From the NCBI GenBank assembly GCA_005116885.1, contig SWDP01000004.1:1-62772 (forward strand): DNA of 62,772 nucleotides, given 5' to 3'. The notes beneath the pieces are model-generated. The model was not told the DNA's origin, ran no database searches, and saw nothing but the letters and a program-made list of their open reading frames with translations. The number at the start of each line of letters is the position of its first letter. Position 1 is the first letter of the stretch. The stretch comes from Nitrospira sp. (GTDB taxonomy: Bacteria > Nitrospirota > Nitrospiria > Nitrospirales > Nitrospiraceae). Below, piece after piece: positions 53,216 to 62,006 of the stretch. The position numbers were made by a program, and so were the translations under genes.

Positions 53216-55882
53216 TCACGTTGTTTTCATCACCGACACGGACACCGTCCGAAAGGATGGAACTTTTGTGTCGGGATCGACGACACAGTCAAAGAGCCGT
53301 AAGGCGTCCTGCGCGAAATGATCGGGGAACCATGCCAAGCCCTCGGGCACACGATCAAAGACTTTCGCCGTGGTTGTGAATTCACCCCGCCTATTCGAAA
53401 GACGGACTCGATCCCCCGTCGTGAGACCAAACCGTGCCGCATCCACGGGATTCATTTGCAAGTATCCGCTCGGTTCAACCTCCAGCAATCCCTTCGAGTA
53501 GGTCGAAAGCTTCCCTGAATGGAACAGGCTCTGGACCAGCCCAAGTTCGACGGTTCCCTCCTGACGCACGGTTCGTGACGGCAGAGTATACCGACCCGCA
53601 AGGTCCCGGCGATACCCATCGGTCATGTACTGCTCGACAACCCTAGGATTCACTGCGGGAGGGATCGGCGAGGGACCGAGCGAGCCGTAACCGGGAATCA
53701 CGGCCCGGATCTCTTTGAGAATCTCTTTGCTCTCGCCGTATTCCAACGGTACACCGGTGAACACTGAGATGGCTGACAGAATTTCCCAGTCTGGCCGGCT
53801 GTCTCCCAGCGGATCGATTGCAGGCCGAACAGCTTGGACGTGGCCCTCCGTATTGGTAAAGGTTCCGGCCTTCTCCATGGAAGGGGCAGCCGGGAGTACC
53901 ACATGGGCAAGCGCCGCCGTCTCCGTGAGAAACAGTTCCTGGCACACAAGAAGATCGAGCTTGCTCAGCGCCTCTTTGACTCCAGTCTGCGGCGGAAGGC
54001 TCCCGACAGGATTTTCTCCGATGACGAAGAGTCCTTTGATGATCCCGGCATTGGCGCGATCGATCATTTCGATCAGAGTGGCCCCTGCCGTCGACGGAAG
54101 ATCCTCTTTCCAGGCACGAGTGATCTGCGCACGCGCAGCCGCATCGGTAAGGTCATGTGCGCCCGGCAGCAGTGCCGCAACCGCGCCCATTTCAATCGCT
54201 CCTTGATCGTTATTCTCTTCCGCCAAGGGAGCAAACCCGCAACCCTGTGTGGTCAGCTTCCCAGTCAAGAGAAGTAGATCCAGGAGATTGACACAGATGC
54301 CGTAACCGCCTTGGCTGCGGAGCAACATCTGACCGGCAAGCACGACGACGCGGCGCCCTCCGGCCAATGAGGCGGCCATCTGCACAAACGATTCACGCGG
54401 CACCCCGGTGCTCACAGCCAGATCGTCCCAGGCTAGCTGCTGGACAGCGTGCGAAACGGCTGAGACATAGTCCGACGCCCCCTGCCGGACTGTACTGTCG
54501 ACGTGGTTGCCCTCAACCACTGCCTTCAGCAAACCCAGGACGGCTGCGCCGAACTGCGACGGTGCGATACAGAGATGCTGTTGGGACAAGTTAGAAATGT
54601 TGCTAATCGTGCCGATCGCGGGCTGGATCGCCTCAATCGTCAACAGTGTCGCGCCGTGTTTCTTGACGGCTTCTTTGACTTTAAGCCCAGTGATCGGATT
54701 CGCTTCAGTGATATTGGTGCCGACCAAGAGCAGGACGTCTGCGTGCACGATGTCCTCGAACGTCACGGTCCAGCGGTGTGTGCCCTGCACCAATCGCATC
54801 GCCTGCACTCCGTTGATATGGCCGTATCGTGCACTGCTATCGAGGTTATTCGTCCCGATTGTGAGGCGCATAAATTTCTGGAACAGATACAGTTCTTCAT
54901 TGGTACAGCGGCCTGAAATCAGCCCGCCGAAGGCCTGCGGGCCATGCGCGAGTTTGAGCCGATTGATCTGTTCAGCCACAAACTCCAACACGTCTTCCCA
55001 CGTGGTTTCGACCAGCGCGCCGTTCCGTCTGATCAGCGGATGGGTCACTCGGCTAGGATGGCTCGTCGCGCGAAATCCAAAAAACCCGCGCGCGCACAGA
55101 TCTCCGCTGTTCCGACCGGCGCCCTGGGCACTGTTTACCTCGATCAACTGCTGGTCCTTGGTTTGAACCGTGATCTGGCATCCGTCCCCACAAAAATTGC
55201 AGACCGTGTCGGCGCGTTTGAGCATCCAGGGACGGTATTCGTACATCGAGAGCCGGCTGACGATGGCGCCGACAGGGCAAATCTGCACGCAGCCGCCGCA
55301 GAATTCGCAGTCCAAGGGATGGTCGCCGAATGACTTGATCTCGGTCATTGTGCCTCGTCCTACCGGGGCGAGAGCCTTGACGTCCATCACCTCGTCGCAG
55401 TAGCGGACACAGCGCAAACATTGCACGCACCGGTTCATCTGCGTTTCGATCAAGGGGCTGAAATATTCCTTCTGGAAAATACGCTTGGTTTCCTCAAACC
55501 GGCTGGTCGCAGTGTATTGATGGGAAAAGTCCTGAAGGTCGCACTTCCCCCCCTGATCGCAGACCGGGCAATCTAATGGATGATTGGCCAGGATGAATTC
55601 AAGCACCGACTTGTGAGCATTGTGCACAACCGTCGTGGCGGTTCGAACGGCCATGCCTTCGGTCGCCACAGTACTGCAAGAGGTCTGGAGCTTCGGCATC
55701 CGTTCGACTTCGACCAGGCACATACGACAATTTGCATCCGGCTTGAGTTTCGGATGGTAGCAGAAGTGCGGGACCATCACGCCGACACGACGAGCCGCTT
55801 CGATCACCAAGGTACCTTTCGGCACCGAGACGGACATACCGTCGATCGTTAAGCGGACGGTCTCTGTGATAGCGTTAACCAT
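53216..55882 (-). CDS. nuoG: NADH:quinone oxidoreductase subunit G
   Basis: 888 residues. N-terminal [2Fe-2S] domain (CYHPKLKPDANCRMC), His-Cys3 [4Fe-4S] motif (HPLDCPVCDQGGKC), two further [4Fe-4S] motifs (CVQCLRCVRYC; CEFCGGCVQICP), then a molybdopterin-oxidoreductase-like part starting with CNFCGDGC and a fourth Cys 27 residues later (C-x2-C-x3-C-x27-C), the site of cluster N7, present also in some bacteria but absent from mitochondria. No catalytic molybdenum centre is expected. Peripheral arm subunit that wires electrons from NuoF. Confidence 0.95.
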   Translation of the reverse strand: MVNAITETVRLTIDGMSVSVPKGTLVIEAARRVGVMVPHFCYHPKLKPDANCRMCLVEVERMPKLQTSCSTVATEGMAVRTATTVVHNAHKSVLEFILANHPLDCPVCDQGGKCDLQDFSHQYTATSRFEETKRIFQKEYFSPLIETQMNRCVQCLRCVRYCDEVMDVKALAPVGRGTMTEIKSFGDHPLDCEFCGGCVQICPVGAIVSRLSMYEYRPWMLKRADTVCNFCGDGCQITVQTKDQQLIEVNSAQGAGRNSGDLCARGFFGFRATSHPSRVTHPLIRRNGALVETTWEDVLEFVAEQINRLKLAHGPQAFGGLISGRCTNEELYLFQKFMRLTIGTNNLDSSARYGHINGVQAMRLVQGTHRWTVTFEDIVHADVLLLVGTNITEANPITGLKVKEAVKKHGATLLTIEAIQPAIGTISNISNLSQQHLCIAPSQFGAAVLGLLKAVVEGNHVDSTVRQGASDYVSAVSHAVQQLAWDDLAVSTGVPRESFVQMAASLAGGRRVVVLAGQMLLRSQGGYGICVNLLDLLLLTGKLTTQGCGFAPLAEENNDQGAIEMGAVAALLPGAHDLTDAAARAQITRAWKEDLPSTAGATLIEMIDRANAGIIKGLFVIGENPVGSLPPQTGVKEALSKLDLLVCQELFLTETAALAHVVLPAAPSMEKAGTFTNTEGHVQAVRPAIDPLGDSRPDWEILSAISVFTGVPLEYGESKEILKEIRAVIPGYGSLGPSPIPPAVNPRVVEQYMTDGYRRDLAGRYTLPSRTVRQEGTVELGLVQSLFHSGKLSTYSKGLLEVEPSGYLQMNPVDAARFGLTTGDRVRLSNRRGEFTTTAKVFDRVPEGLAWFPDHFAQDALRLFDCVVDPDTKVPSFRTVSVSVMKTT

Positions 55883-55894
55883 GGTCCTGTTGAC

Positions 55895-57208
55895 TCAATG
55901 CCTTCCTGCCGGCTCCAACTTGATCAGGTTCGCGGCCTCTGCTTCCTGAATCAGTGCGACGTATTCAGACCGCCAATGTTTGAGCGTGCCCATGATCGGC
56001 GCCACTGATGCATCGCCGAACGCGCAGACCGTTCGGCCTTCGATGTTCTTGCATAGATCGACCAAGGTTTCAAGGTCCTCCATCCGCCCCCGCTTCGCGA
56101 CGATTCGGCGCATGGTCTGTACCAGCCAGGAGCTTCCCTCGCGACAAGGGCTGCACTTGCCGCACGACTCATGATAGAAAAACTCCATGAGCCGGAGCGC
56201 AGCCCACACCATGTCTGTCCCCTCTTCCATCACGGTCACCCCACCGGAGCCGAGCATAGAGCCGGCTGCGGCAACGGACTCAAAGTCGAGCTTGACGTCG
56301 AGGTGGTTCGGCGTGAGGAACGGCGCTGATGCCCCCCCGGGAATGAATGCCTTGAGAGGTATGTCGGAGCGCATGCCCCCGGCGTGCTCATAGATCAATT
56401 CGCGGAAAGTGATCCCCATCGGCACTTCGTAATTCCCCGGCCCTTTCACATGGCCGCTGACGCAAAACACTCTGGTGCCGGTGCTCTTCGGTGGAGAACC
56501 GATCGAGGCGAACCATTCAGGGCCTCGGCCGACAATGTGCGGGAGGTTCGCCAGAGTCTCGATGTTGTTCACCACGGTCGGCTTGTTGTAGAGACCGTGT
56601 GTCGCCGGGAAAGGGGGCTTGACGCGCGGCAGACCCCGCTTGCCTTCGAGCGACTCCAGTAAGGCTGTTTCTTCCCCGCAGATATAGGCGCCAGCGCCTC
56701 GATGCACCCATACATTGGCGGTGATTCCTGCGCCCAGGATATTCGTGCCGATATAGCCGGCGGTCCGTGCTTCGGCAATCGCCCGCTCCAAAATCCTGGC
56801 CCCAAGGACGAATTCGCCCCGTATATAGATGTAGGCGGTTTCTGCCCCGATCGCGTAGCACGCGAGTACGATACCTTCCAAGATCTGATGGGGATCCCGC
56901 TCAATGAGCTGGCGGTCCTTGAACGTCCCTGGCTCACTCTCATCCGCGTTGCAACAGAGATAGCGCGCCCCCTGATAGCCCTTGGGCAGGAAACCCCATT
57001 TCACGCCGGTCGGGAAACCTGCGCCACCACGCCCGCGGAGCCCTGATTTCATGACCATGGCAGTCACTTCAGCCGGCGGCACCTTCCCTACAACCTTGCG
57101 GAGTGCCTGATAGCCGCCTGCGCGCTCGTAATCTTGGAGCGAGCCGGTATAACCCGGCTGCATCATATTCTTGAGCAATATCAGTTCGTGCTTGGGCATG
57201 GTTACCAC
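55895..57208 (-). CDS. nuoF: NADH:quinone oxidoreductase subunit F
   Basis: 437 residues from GTG 57208, or 434 from ATG 57199 (MPKHE). Binds NADH and FMN: GLRGRGGAGFPTGVKW (glycine-rich loop), CNADESEPGTFKDR, and the [4Fe-4S] site ESCGKCSPCREG (Cys) with a later Cys. Heptamer array begins right at the start. It receives electrons from NADH and passes them to NuoE/NuoG clusters. Confidence 0.95.
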   Translation of the reverse strand: MVTMPKHELILLKNMMQPGYTGSLQDYERAGGYQALRKVVGKVPPAEVTAMVMKSGLRGRGGAGFPTGVKWGFLPKGYQGARYLCCNADESEPGTFKDRQLIERDPHQILEGIVLACYAIGAETAYIYIRGEFVLGARILERAIAEARTAGYIGTNILGAGITANVWVHRGAGAYICGEETALLESLEGKRGLPRVKPPFPATHGLYNKPTVVNNIETLANLPHIVGRGPEWFASIGSPPKSTGTRVFCVSGHVKGPGNYEVPMGITFRELIYEHAGGMRSDIPLKAFIPGGASAPFLTPNHLDVKLDFESVAAAGSMLGSGGVTVMEEGTDMVWAALRLMEFFYHESCGKCSPCREGSSWLVQTMRRIVAKRGRMEDLETLVDLCKNIEGRTVCAFGDASVAPIMGTLKHWRSEYVALIQEAEAANLIKLEPAGRH

Positions 57209-57292
57209 AAGTGAAAAGGTAAAAGTGAAAAGGTAAAAGTGAGATGCTTGCCAGCCAACATTTTACTTTTAACCTTTTACTTGCGCCTTCGG
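57207..57292. repeat. Heptamer-armed hairpin between nuoE and nuoF
   Basis: Left words AAGTGAA, AAGGTAA, AAGTGAA, AAGGTAA, AAGTGAG; right words CATTTTA, CTTTTAA, CCTTTTA, CTTGCGC. The right arm encodes the last residues (Gln-Val-Lys-Gly) and stop of nuoE. Confidence 0.85.
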
Positions 57293-57805
57293 CGCCTCCG
57301 GCCACATAAACGGGCCGGTCTTGAGCGAACAGGTCCCGTACTGCTTGAGGTCGGCCAGAATTTTGTCGAATCGTTCCTCTGTAAGTCGTTCGTAATAGTC
57401 CTCGTTGACCTGCATCATCGGCGCAGTGCCGCAAGCGGCCAGGCATTCGACCGCACTGAGGGTAAAGAGGCCGTCGGACGTGGTTTCGCCTGGTCCGATT
57501 CCGAGTTTCGTTTTAACCCATCCGATGACCGTATCCGACCCAGCCAATGCGCACATCAGGGACTTGCAGACTTGGAGATGAAATTTCCCCACGCGCTTGA
57601 GATTGAGCATCGTATAAAACGTAGCCGTCTCATAGACTTGGGGCGGAGTCAGCCGCAACAATCCCGCAATTTCCTTCATCGCCGACTCAGAAATGAAACC
57701 CTCATCTCGCTGCGCCAAGTACAGCAAGGGGATCAACGCCGAGCGCTTCACGGGATAGCGTGAGATGATCTCGTCAATTTCTTCTTGATACTTTTCTTTC
57801 AGCAT
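57269..57805 (-). CDS. nuoE: NADH:quinone oxidoreductase subunit E
   Basis: 178 residues from ATG 57805 (MLKEKYQEEIDEI); frame further upstream is not coding. Thioredoxin-like domain with the [2Fe-2S] ligands Cys in VCKSLMC and ECLAACGTAP. NADH-dehydrogenase module partner of NuoF. Last residues and stop come from a heptamer array. Confidence 0.93.
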   Translation of the reverse strand: MLKEKYQEEIDEIISRYPVKRSALIPLLYLAQRDEGFISESAMKEIAGLLRLTPPQVYETATFYTMLNLKRVGKFHLQVCKSLMCALAGSDTVIGWVKTKLGIGPGETTSDGLFTLSAVECLAACGTAPMMQVNEDYYERLTEERFDKILADLKQYGTCSLKTGPFMWPEAPKAQVKG

Positions 57806-57830
57806 CTGGTTTCCCTGTCTACCCACCCAC

Positions 57831-57927
57831 GGTGAGGGAATGGAGGGTGCCCTTACTGCGCGCGTCCAACGAGGGCCTTCCGAGGCCGCGCGTTGCGCGA
57901 GCACGAGGGCATCCTCCTTCCCTCACC
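57831..57927. repeat. 97-bp hairpin element between nuoCD and nuoE
   Basis: Arms GGTGAGGGAATGGAGGGTGC and (reverse complement) GGTGAGGGAAGGAGGATGCC. The core TGCGCGCGTCCAACGAGG and GCGAGCAC resembles that of the element at 60296. The right arm overlaps the nuoCD stop codon. Confidence 0.75.
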
Positions 57928-59674
57928 TATCGCACTCACCCATCACCACGTCGTAGGTCCCGAAGATCGTGACGACGTCGGAAATCAGGTAGCCCCGCGC
58001 CATGTGATCAAAAGCGCCCATATGGACGAACGACGGCGCGCGAATCTTCAGCCGATAGGGACGCGGGCTGCCATCGCTGACGATAAAGAATCCCAACTCG
58101 CCCTTCGGGGCCTCGGTCGCACAATAGGTTTCGGCCTTCGGTGGCTTGATGCCTTGGGTGTAAATGATGAAATGGTGGATCAAGCTTTCCATGTCCCGCA
58201 TGACCAATTCCTTGGGCGGCGGGATATATTGCGGCGCCTCGGCCATGATCGGCCCAGCAGGAAGCTGATCGAGACATTGTGCGATAATCCTGGCGCTCTG
58301 ACGCATTTCTTCCATGCGGATCCAATAGCGATCATACGTGTCCCCATTCCTGCCGATCGGCACGTCCCAATCGACTTTGTCGTATACGCCGTAGGGCTCT
58401 GCCTTGCGGACATCGTAGGCCACGCCCGACCCTCGCAAGACCGGCCCGGTGCAGCCGAAGCTGATCGCGTCCTCGGCTGAGAGGAGCGCGATGTTCTTCG
58501 TACGGCCGAGCCAGATGCGGTTCGACGCGATGAGCGAATCGTATTCCATAACCTTCTCGGGAAAGGTCTCGAGGAACGCCTTCATCCGTTGGACCAGATC
58601 TGGGGTAAAATCGCTATCGACACCGCCGATGCGATAGTAGTTCAGGGTCAGCCGGGCCCCGCAGGGCTTTTCGAACATGTCCAACAATGTTTCACGCTCA
58701 CGGAATGTCCAAAAGAACACGGTCATCGCCCCGATATCGAGCGCCTGTGTACCGAGCCAAAAGAGGTGCCCGATGATGCGTTGCATCTCAGCCACGACGG
58801 TCCGGATATATTCAGCCCGGATCGGCACCTCGATCTCAAGGAGCTTTTCCACAGCACGCACGTAGGCGTAGTTGTTAGACATGGCACAGACATAGTCGAG
58901 CCGGTCTGTGTGCGGGATGATCTGCATGTAGGTCAATCCCTCGGACAATTTTTCGACACCCCGATGCAGGTAGCCGAGATCTGGCGTGGCCTTCACAACC
59001 CGTTCGCCGTCGAGTAAGAGCACAACACGCAACACACCATGCGTACTCGGATGCTGTGGCCCCATGTTCAGCAGCAACTCCTCTTTCCGTTGGGAACTGG
59101 GCACATCTGGTTCAGCACGAAAGACGCTTTTCTGCGCGTCGGAGATTTCGCTCTCGATGAGATCCACCGGAGCCTCATCGAATCTCGGAATGAAGTCGAA
59201 CTGGCTGCGCCAGCCACGCCCTTCGGTCGGAAAGTCCTTTCTCAATGGGTAGCCCTCTGTATAATCCTCCGGCATCAGAATGCGCCGGAGATCGGGATGA
59301 CCGGAAAAATGAATACCCATCATGTCGTACACTTCTCGTTCCAGAAAGTCGGCGCCCTTCCAGACTCCAGTGACCGATGCAATCGTCGGATCATCCTCGG
59401 TAATACGCGCCTTGAGACGAAGACGCTGCTGAAGGGGAAGCGAGTGCAAGTGGTAGACAACTTCGAATCGCAGCTGATCTTCCGGATAGTCGACCGAGCA
59501 AATATCAGTGAGATGATCGAAGGCTGCCTCCGGCGCATCGTGCAAGTAGCGAGCAATCTCCAGCAGACCCGTAGCGGCAACAGAGACAGAGGTCTCGGCA
59601 CGTGCAGCATCCACGCGGATCGCGAGGATCGCGCCCGGGAATTTCGTCTTCAGGCTGTCGAGCAGAGCTTGCAT
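57923..59674 (-). CDS. nuoCD: NADH:quinone oxidoreductase subunits C and D fused
   Basis: 583 residues from the ATG at 59674. N-terminal NuoC domain (about 1-175, with ICSVDYPEDQLRFEVVYHL and DFPTEGRGW) is joined to NuoD (about 190-583, LLNMGPQHPSTHGVLRVV, HTDRLDYVCAM). NuoD makes the quinone site; His (GPQHPSTHG) and Tyr/Asp residues are present. Arg216 in HGVLR corresponds to the Arg next to cluster N2 that is dimethylated by NDUFAF7 in mitochondria. A fused nuoCD is known from gammaproteobacteria and others. Confidence 0.94.
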   Translation of the reverse strand: MQALLDSLKTKFPGAILAIRVDAARAETSVSVAATGLLEIARYLHDAPEAAFDHLTDICSVDYPEDQLRFEVVYHLHSLPLQQRLRLKARITEDDPTIASVTGVWKGADFLEREVYDMMGIHFSGHPDLRRILMPEDYTEGYPLRKDFPTEGRGWRSQFDFIPRFDEAPVDLIESEISDAQKSVFRAEPDVPSSQRKEELLLNMGPQHPSTHGVLRVVLLLDGERVVKATPDLGYLHRGVEKLSEGLTYMQIIPHTDRLDYVCAMSNNYAYVRAVEKLLEIEVPIRAEYIRTVVAEMQRIIGHLFWLGTQALDIGAMTVFFWTFRERETLLDMFEKPCGARLTLNYYRIGGVDSDFTPDLVQRMKAFLETFPEKVMEYDSLIASNRIWLGRTKNIALLSAEDAISFGCTGPVLRGSGVAYDVRKAEPYGVYDKVDWDVPIGRNGDTYDRYWIRMEEMRQSARIIAQCLDQLPAGPIMAEAPQYIPPPKELVMRDMESLIHHFIIYTQGIKPPKAETYCATEAPKGELGFFIVSDGSPRPYRLKIRAPSFVHMGAFDHMARGYLISDVVTIFGTYDVVMGECDR

Positions 59675-59683
59675 GATCGCCGT

Positions 59684-59725
59684 TACACGTAAGACGTAAA
59701 AAGTGAAACGTGAGAGTTGTGAGAA
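59684..59725. repeat. Heptamer-like array between nuoB and nuoCD
   Basis: Words ACACGTA, AGACGTA, AAAAGTGA, AACGTGA, GAGTTGTG in one orientation only. A partner arm is not clear, so this is weaker than the others. Confidence 0.4.
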
Positions 59726-59777
59726 CCGTGCGATTGTGCCATCCCGCACACCTCGCTTCTGTTGCGAATCTCGTGGC

Positions 59778-60257
59778 TCATCGCACGAATACTTTCTCCC
59801 GCTGGATCTTTTCTTGTAGTTTAAGTAATCCATCGAGCAACGCTTCCGGGCGGGGCGGACAGCCCGGCACGTAGACATCGACCGGAATAATCTGGTCCAC
59901 GCCCTGGACCACGGCGTAACTATTGTAATGGTTGCCTGAGGTGGCGCAGGACCCCATAGAGATGACATACCGCGGTTCCGGCATCTGGTCGTAGATGCGG
60001 CGAATCACCGGCGCCATCTTACGCGTCACCGTGCCGGCGATGATCATGAGATCGGCCTGCCGAGGGGACGCTCGAAAGACACCGGCGCCAAAACGATCCA
60101 GGTCGTACCGAGACGAGACCGTGGCAATCATCTCGATCGCACAGCAAGCGAGGCCGAATGTCATCGGCCATAAGGCCGACTTCCGAGACCAATTCACGAC
60201 GGCGTCCAGATTGGTCGTCAGGATATTCGCCTCAAACTGTCGTTCCAGAAAACTCAC
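59778..60257 (-). CDS. nuoB: NADH:quinone oxidoreductase subunit B
   Basis: 159 residues. The GTG at 60257 is the start (an AGGAAA site is about 12 bases upstream). Cluster N2 ligands are the adjacent Cys in LACCAIEM, a Cys in GSCATSG and one in VPGCPPRP. It sits between NuoD and NuoI and hands electrons to quinone. Confidence 0.95.
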   Translation of the reverse strand: MSFLERQFEANILTTNLDAVVNWSRKSALWPMTFGLACCAIEMIATVSSRYDLDRFGAGVFRASPRQADLMIIAGTVTRKMAPVIRRIYDQMPEPRYVISMGSCATSGNHYNSYAVVQGVDQIIPVDVYVPGCPPRPEALLDGLLKLQEKIQREKVFVR

Positions 60258-60295
60258 CTGTTCTTATTTTCCTCTCTCCCACCACGCATCGATTG

Positions 60296-60393
60296 GGACG
60301 GGTGGCCTGGTCGGCTCCCATTGCGCGCATCGAGCGAGCACATTCTGATCGTGCGCGCTCTGCGAGCACAGGAGTCGACCAGGCTTCCCGTCC
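60296..60393. repeat. 98-bp hairpin element between nuoA and nuoB
   Basis: Arms GGACGGGTGGCCTGGTCGGC and (reverse complement) GGACGGGAAGCCTGGTCGAC. Core TGCGCGCATCGAGCGAGCAC is similar to that of the element at 57831, as is TGCGAGCAC on the other side. Confidence 0.75.
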
Positions 60394-60396
60394 ATC

Positions 60397-60768
60397 CTAG
60401 TCCCATTCGAGCGCCCCCTTCTTCCAGGCATACCAGAGCCCGGCCAACAGGATGGCGATAAACACAAGCATTTCGATGAGTCCTAGCATCCCGAGCGACT
60501 GAAACCGGATGGCCCACGGGATCATAAAAATGATCTCGATATCGAACACCACGAACAGCATCGCGATGATGTAGTAGCGCATGGGGAACTGGATGCGCGC
60601 ATCTGAAAACAGCGGGCTTCCGCTTTCATAGGGAGTCAATTTGGCTCGGTAGGGACGATTCGGGCGAACGAGCGAGCCACCCAGCAGCGCAAAGGCGCCG
60701 AATGTCAGGCCTACGACGATAAACAACAGGATCGGTATGTAATTCTCAGGAATGCTCACGCTACCCAT
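60397..60768 (-). CDS. nuoA: NADH:quinone oxidoreductase subunit A
   Basis: 123 residues from ATG 60768 (CGGAGCC upstream). Three membrane segments; the conserved YESGSPLF loop contacts the peripheral arm, and the DIEIIF motif lies in the second segment. 59 bp follow the stop of midA. Confidence 0.94.
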   Translation of the reverse strand: MGSVSIPENYIPILLFIVVGLTFGAFALLGGSLVRPNRPYRAKLTPYESGSPLFSDARIQFPMRYYIIAMLFVVFDIEIIFMIPWAIRFQSLGMLGLIEMLVFIAILLAGLWYAWKKGALEWD

Positions 60769-60827
60769 GCAGGCTCCGTAAGAGGCGATCTGACCCATAC
60801 ACAGTCATCGTGTTGTCCTTATAGATG

Positions 60828-62006
60828 TCAGGCTGCTGAACAGCCTGCCAGCGCCGAACCGAAGAAGGGCTTGAATTTCAAGCCGTCCAATTGCGGGCGA
60901 CCGATTCCCTTGTGTTGAACGAGCACTTTGAAAGTGCTGCCCATGCCATTCGGCTTGAGGAGATGAATCGCGGCGCGAAACGCAGGGCTCTCTGGCTCCA
61001 ATCTCCCGATCATCTCTTCAGCGCCAAGCCCCATCAGAAAACTCATTTGGTTCGTGAACCCTGTCACGTGAAGTCCTTGCGTCTCCCCAACAGAAGCCAG
61101 ACTCGAAAAATCTACGTGGGCGGTCATATCCTGTTCGCCGACGCGAATAAATGGATCGTCGTTCGCCTGCTGCCTGAAATAGCAGAGGAACGTGCCGTCC
61201 TTACGGTCAGACCCATAGAGATCCTGGGCTGTATGGCCATAGTCGACGGTCAAGACAAATCCACGATCCATCCGCCGCCCCACCTGCTCCATCCAGTCCA
61301 CCGCAAGGAGATTGACTTCGGTTCTGTAGCCTTCCGGCCACACAGTATTCAGACGCTGGAGATAGTGAGCTAGCGCGGCCTTGGACAACGGCTTGAGGCA
61401 TTCCACAAAGCGGCCATCTCGATAGTCAACATAGAGCTCTTCAGTCCGTCCGTCCTTGACTTGAACCCGATGCACCGGGAAGGCATCGATCAACTCATTG
61501 CTGAGGAATAAACCGGTCACGCCCTGTGGGCCCAACCCATCGAGACTGTCTATCCACGTGACAAGGCCAGGCGTACGAAGCCAGGGAGCCAAGTTCTGGC
61601 GCTGGAGGTTCCGCATCACCGGGCTCCGCTCGATCAGGACATAGCGGACGCGCGAGGCGAAGTCATCTTGATCCTCATGGATCGAGGCAAGGCAATCTCG
61701 GGCTAATAAGCCTTTACCAGCACCCATTTCAACGATCGTGAAAGGGGCGGGACAACCCAATACTTCGTCCATTTGTCTGACTTGCCCGGCAATCGCGCGG
61801 CCAAGAATGGGATGGACGTCGGAGCTGGTGTAAAAATCGCCGGACCAGCCGATACGCTCATGCTCGACGCCGTCAGATTGGCGCATGTAATAGCCGTACA
61901 TAGGATGATAGAGCGCCAGCTCCATGAAGCGGACAAAGGGAATGGGTCCGTTTCTGGTTATTTCTGACGAAATGGCAGCAACGAGTTCAGGATACCCGTT
62001 TGTCAC
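60828..62006 (-). CDS. midA: MidA/NDUFAF7-type SAM-dependent methyltransferase
   Basis: 392 residues. COG1565 family; SAM-binding motif FTIVEMGAGKGLLARD, and family motifs IPFVRFMELALYHPMYGYY at the N-terminus and FLSNELIDAFPVHRV. The mitochondrial homologue NDUFAF7 dimethylates an Arg of NDUFS2 (NuoD homologue) and is needed for complex I assembly. Position as first gene of the nuo operon supports the same job here; the target Arg216 of NuoCD is conserved. The first TTG/ATG of the frame was taken as start. Confidence 0.88.
   Translation of the reverse strand: MTNGYPELVAAISSEITRNGPIPFVRFMELALYHPMYGYYMRQSDGVEHERIGWSGDFYTSSDVHPILGRAIAGQVRQMDEVLGCPAPFTIVEMGAGKGLLARDCLASIHEDQDDFASRVRYVLIERSPVMRNLQRQNLAPWLRTPGLVTWIDSLDGLGPQGVTGLFLSNELIDAFPVHRVQVKDGRTEELYVDYRDGRFVECLKPLSKAALAHYLQRLNTVWPEGYRTEVNLLAVDWMEQVGRRMDRGFVLTVDYGHTAQDLYGSDRKDGTFLCYFRQQANDDPFIRVGEQDMTAHVDFSSLASVGETQGLHVTGFTNQMSFLMGLGAEEMIGRLEPESPAFRAAIHLLKPNGMGSTFKVLVQHKGIGRPQLDGLKFKPFFGSALAGCSAA

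Noticed and set aside
32713-57292. Word arrays as CRISPR arrays
   Set aside because: Units are 7 or 9 bp with no unique spacers and have opposed arms; there are no cas genes.
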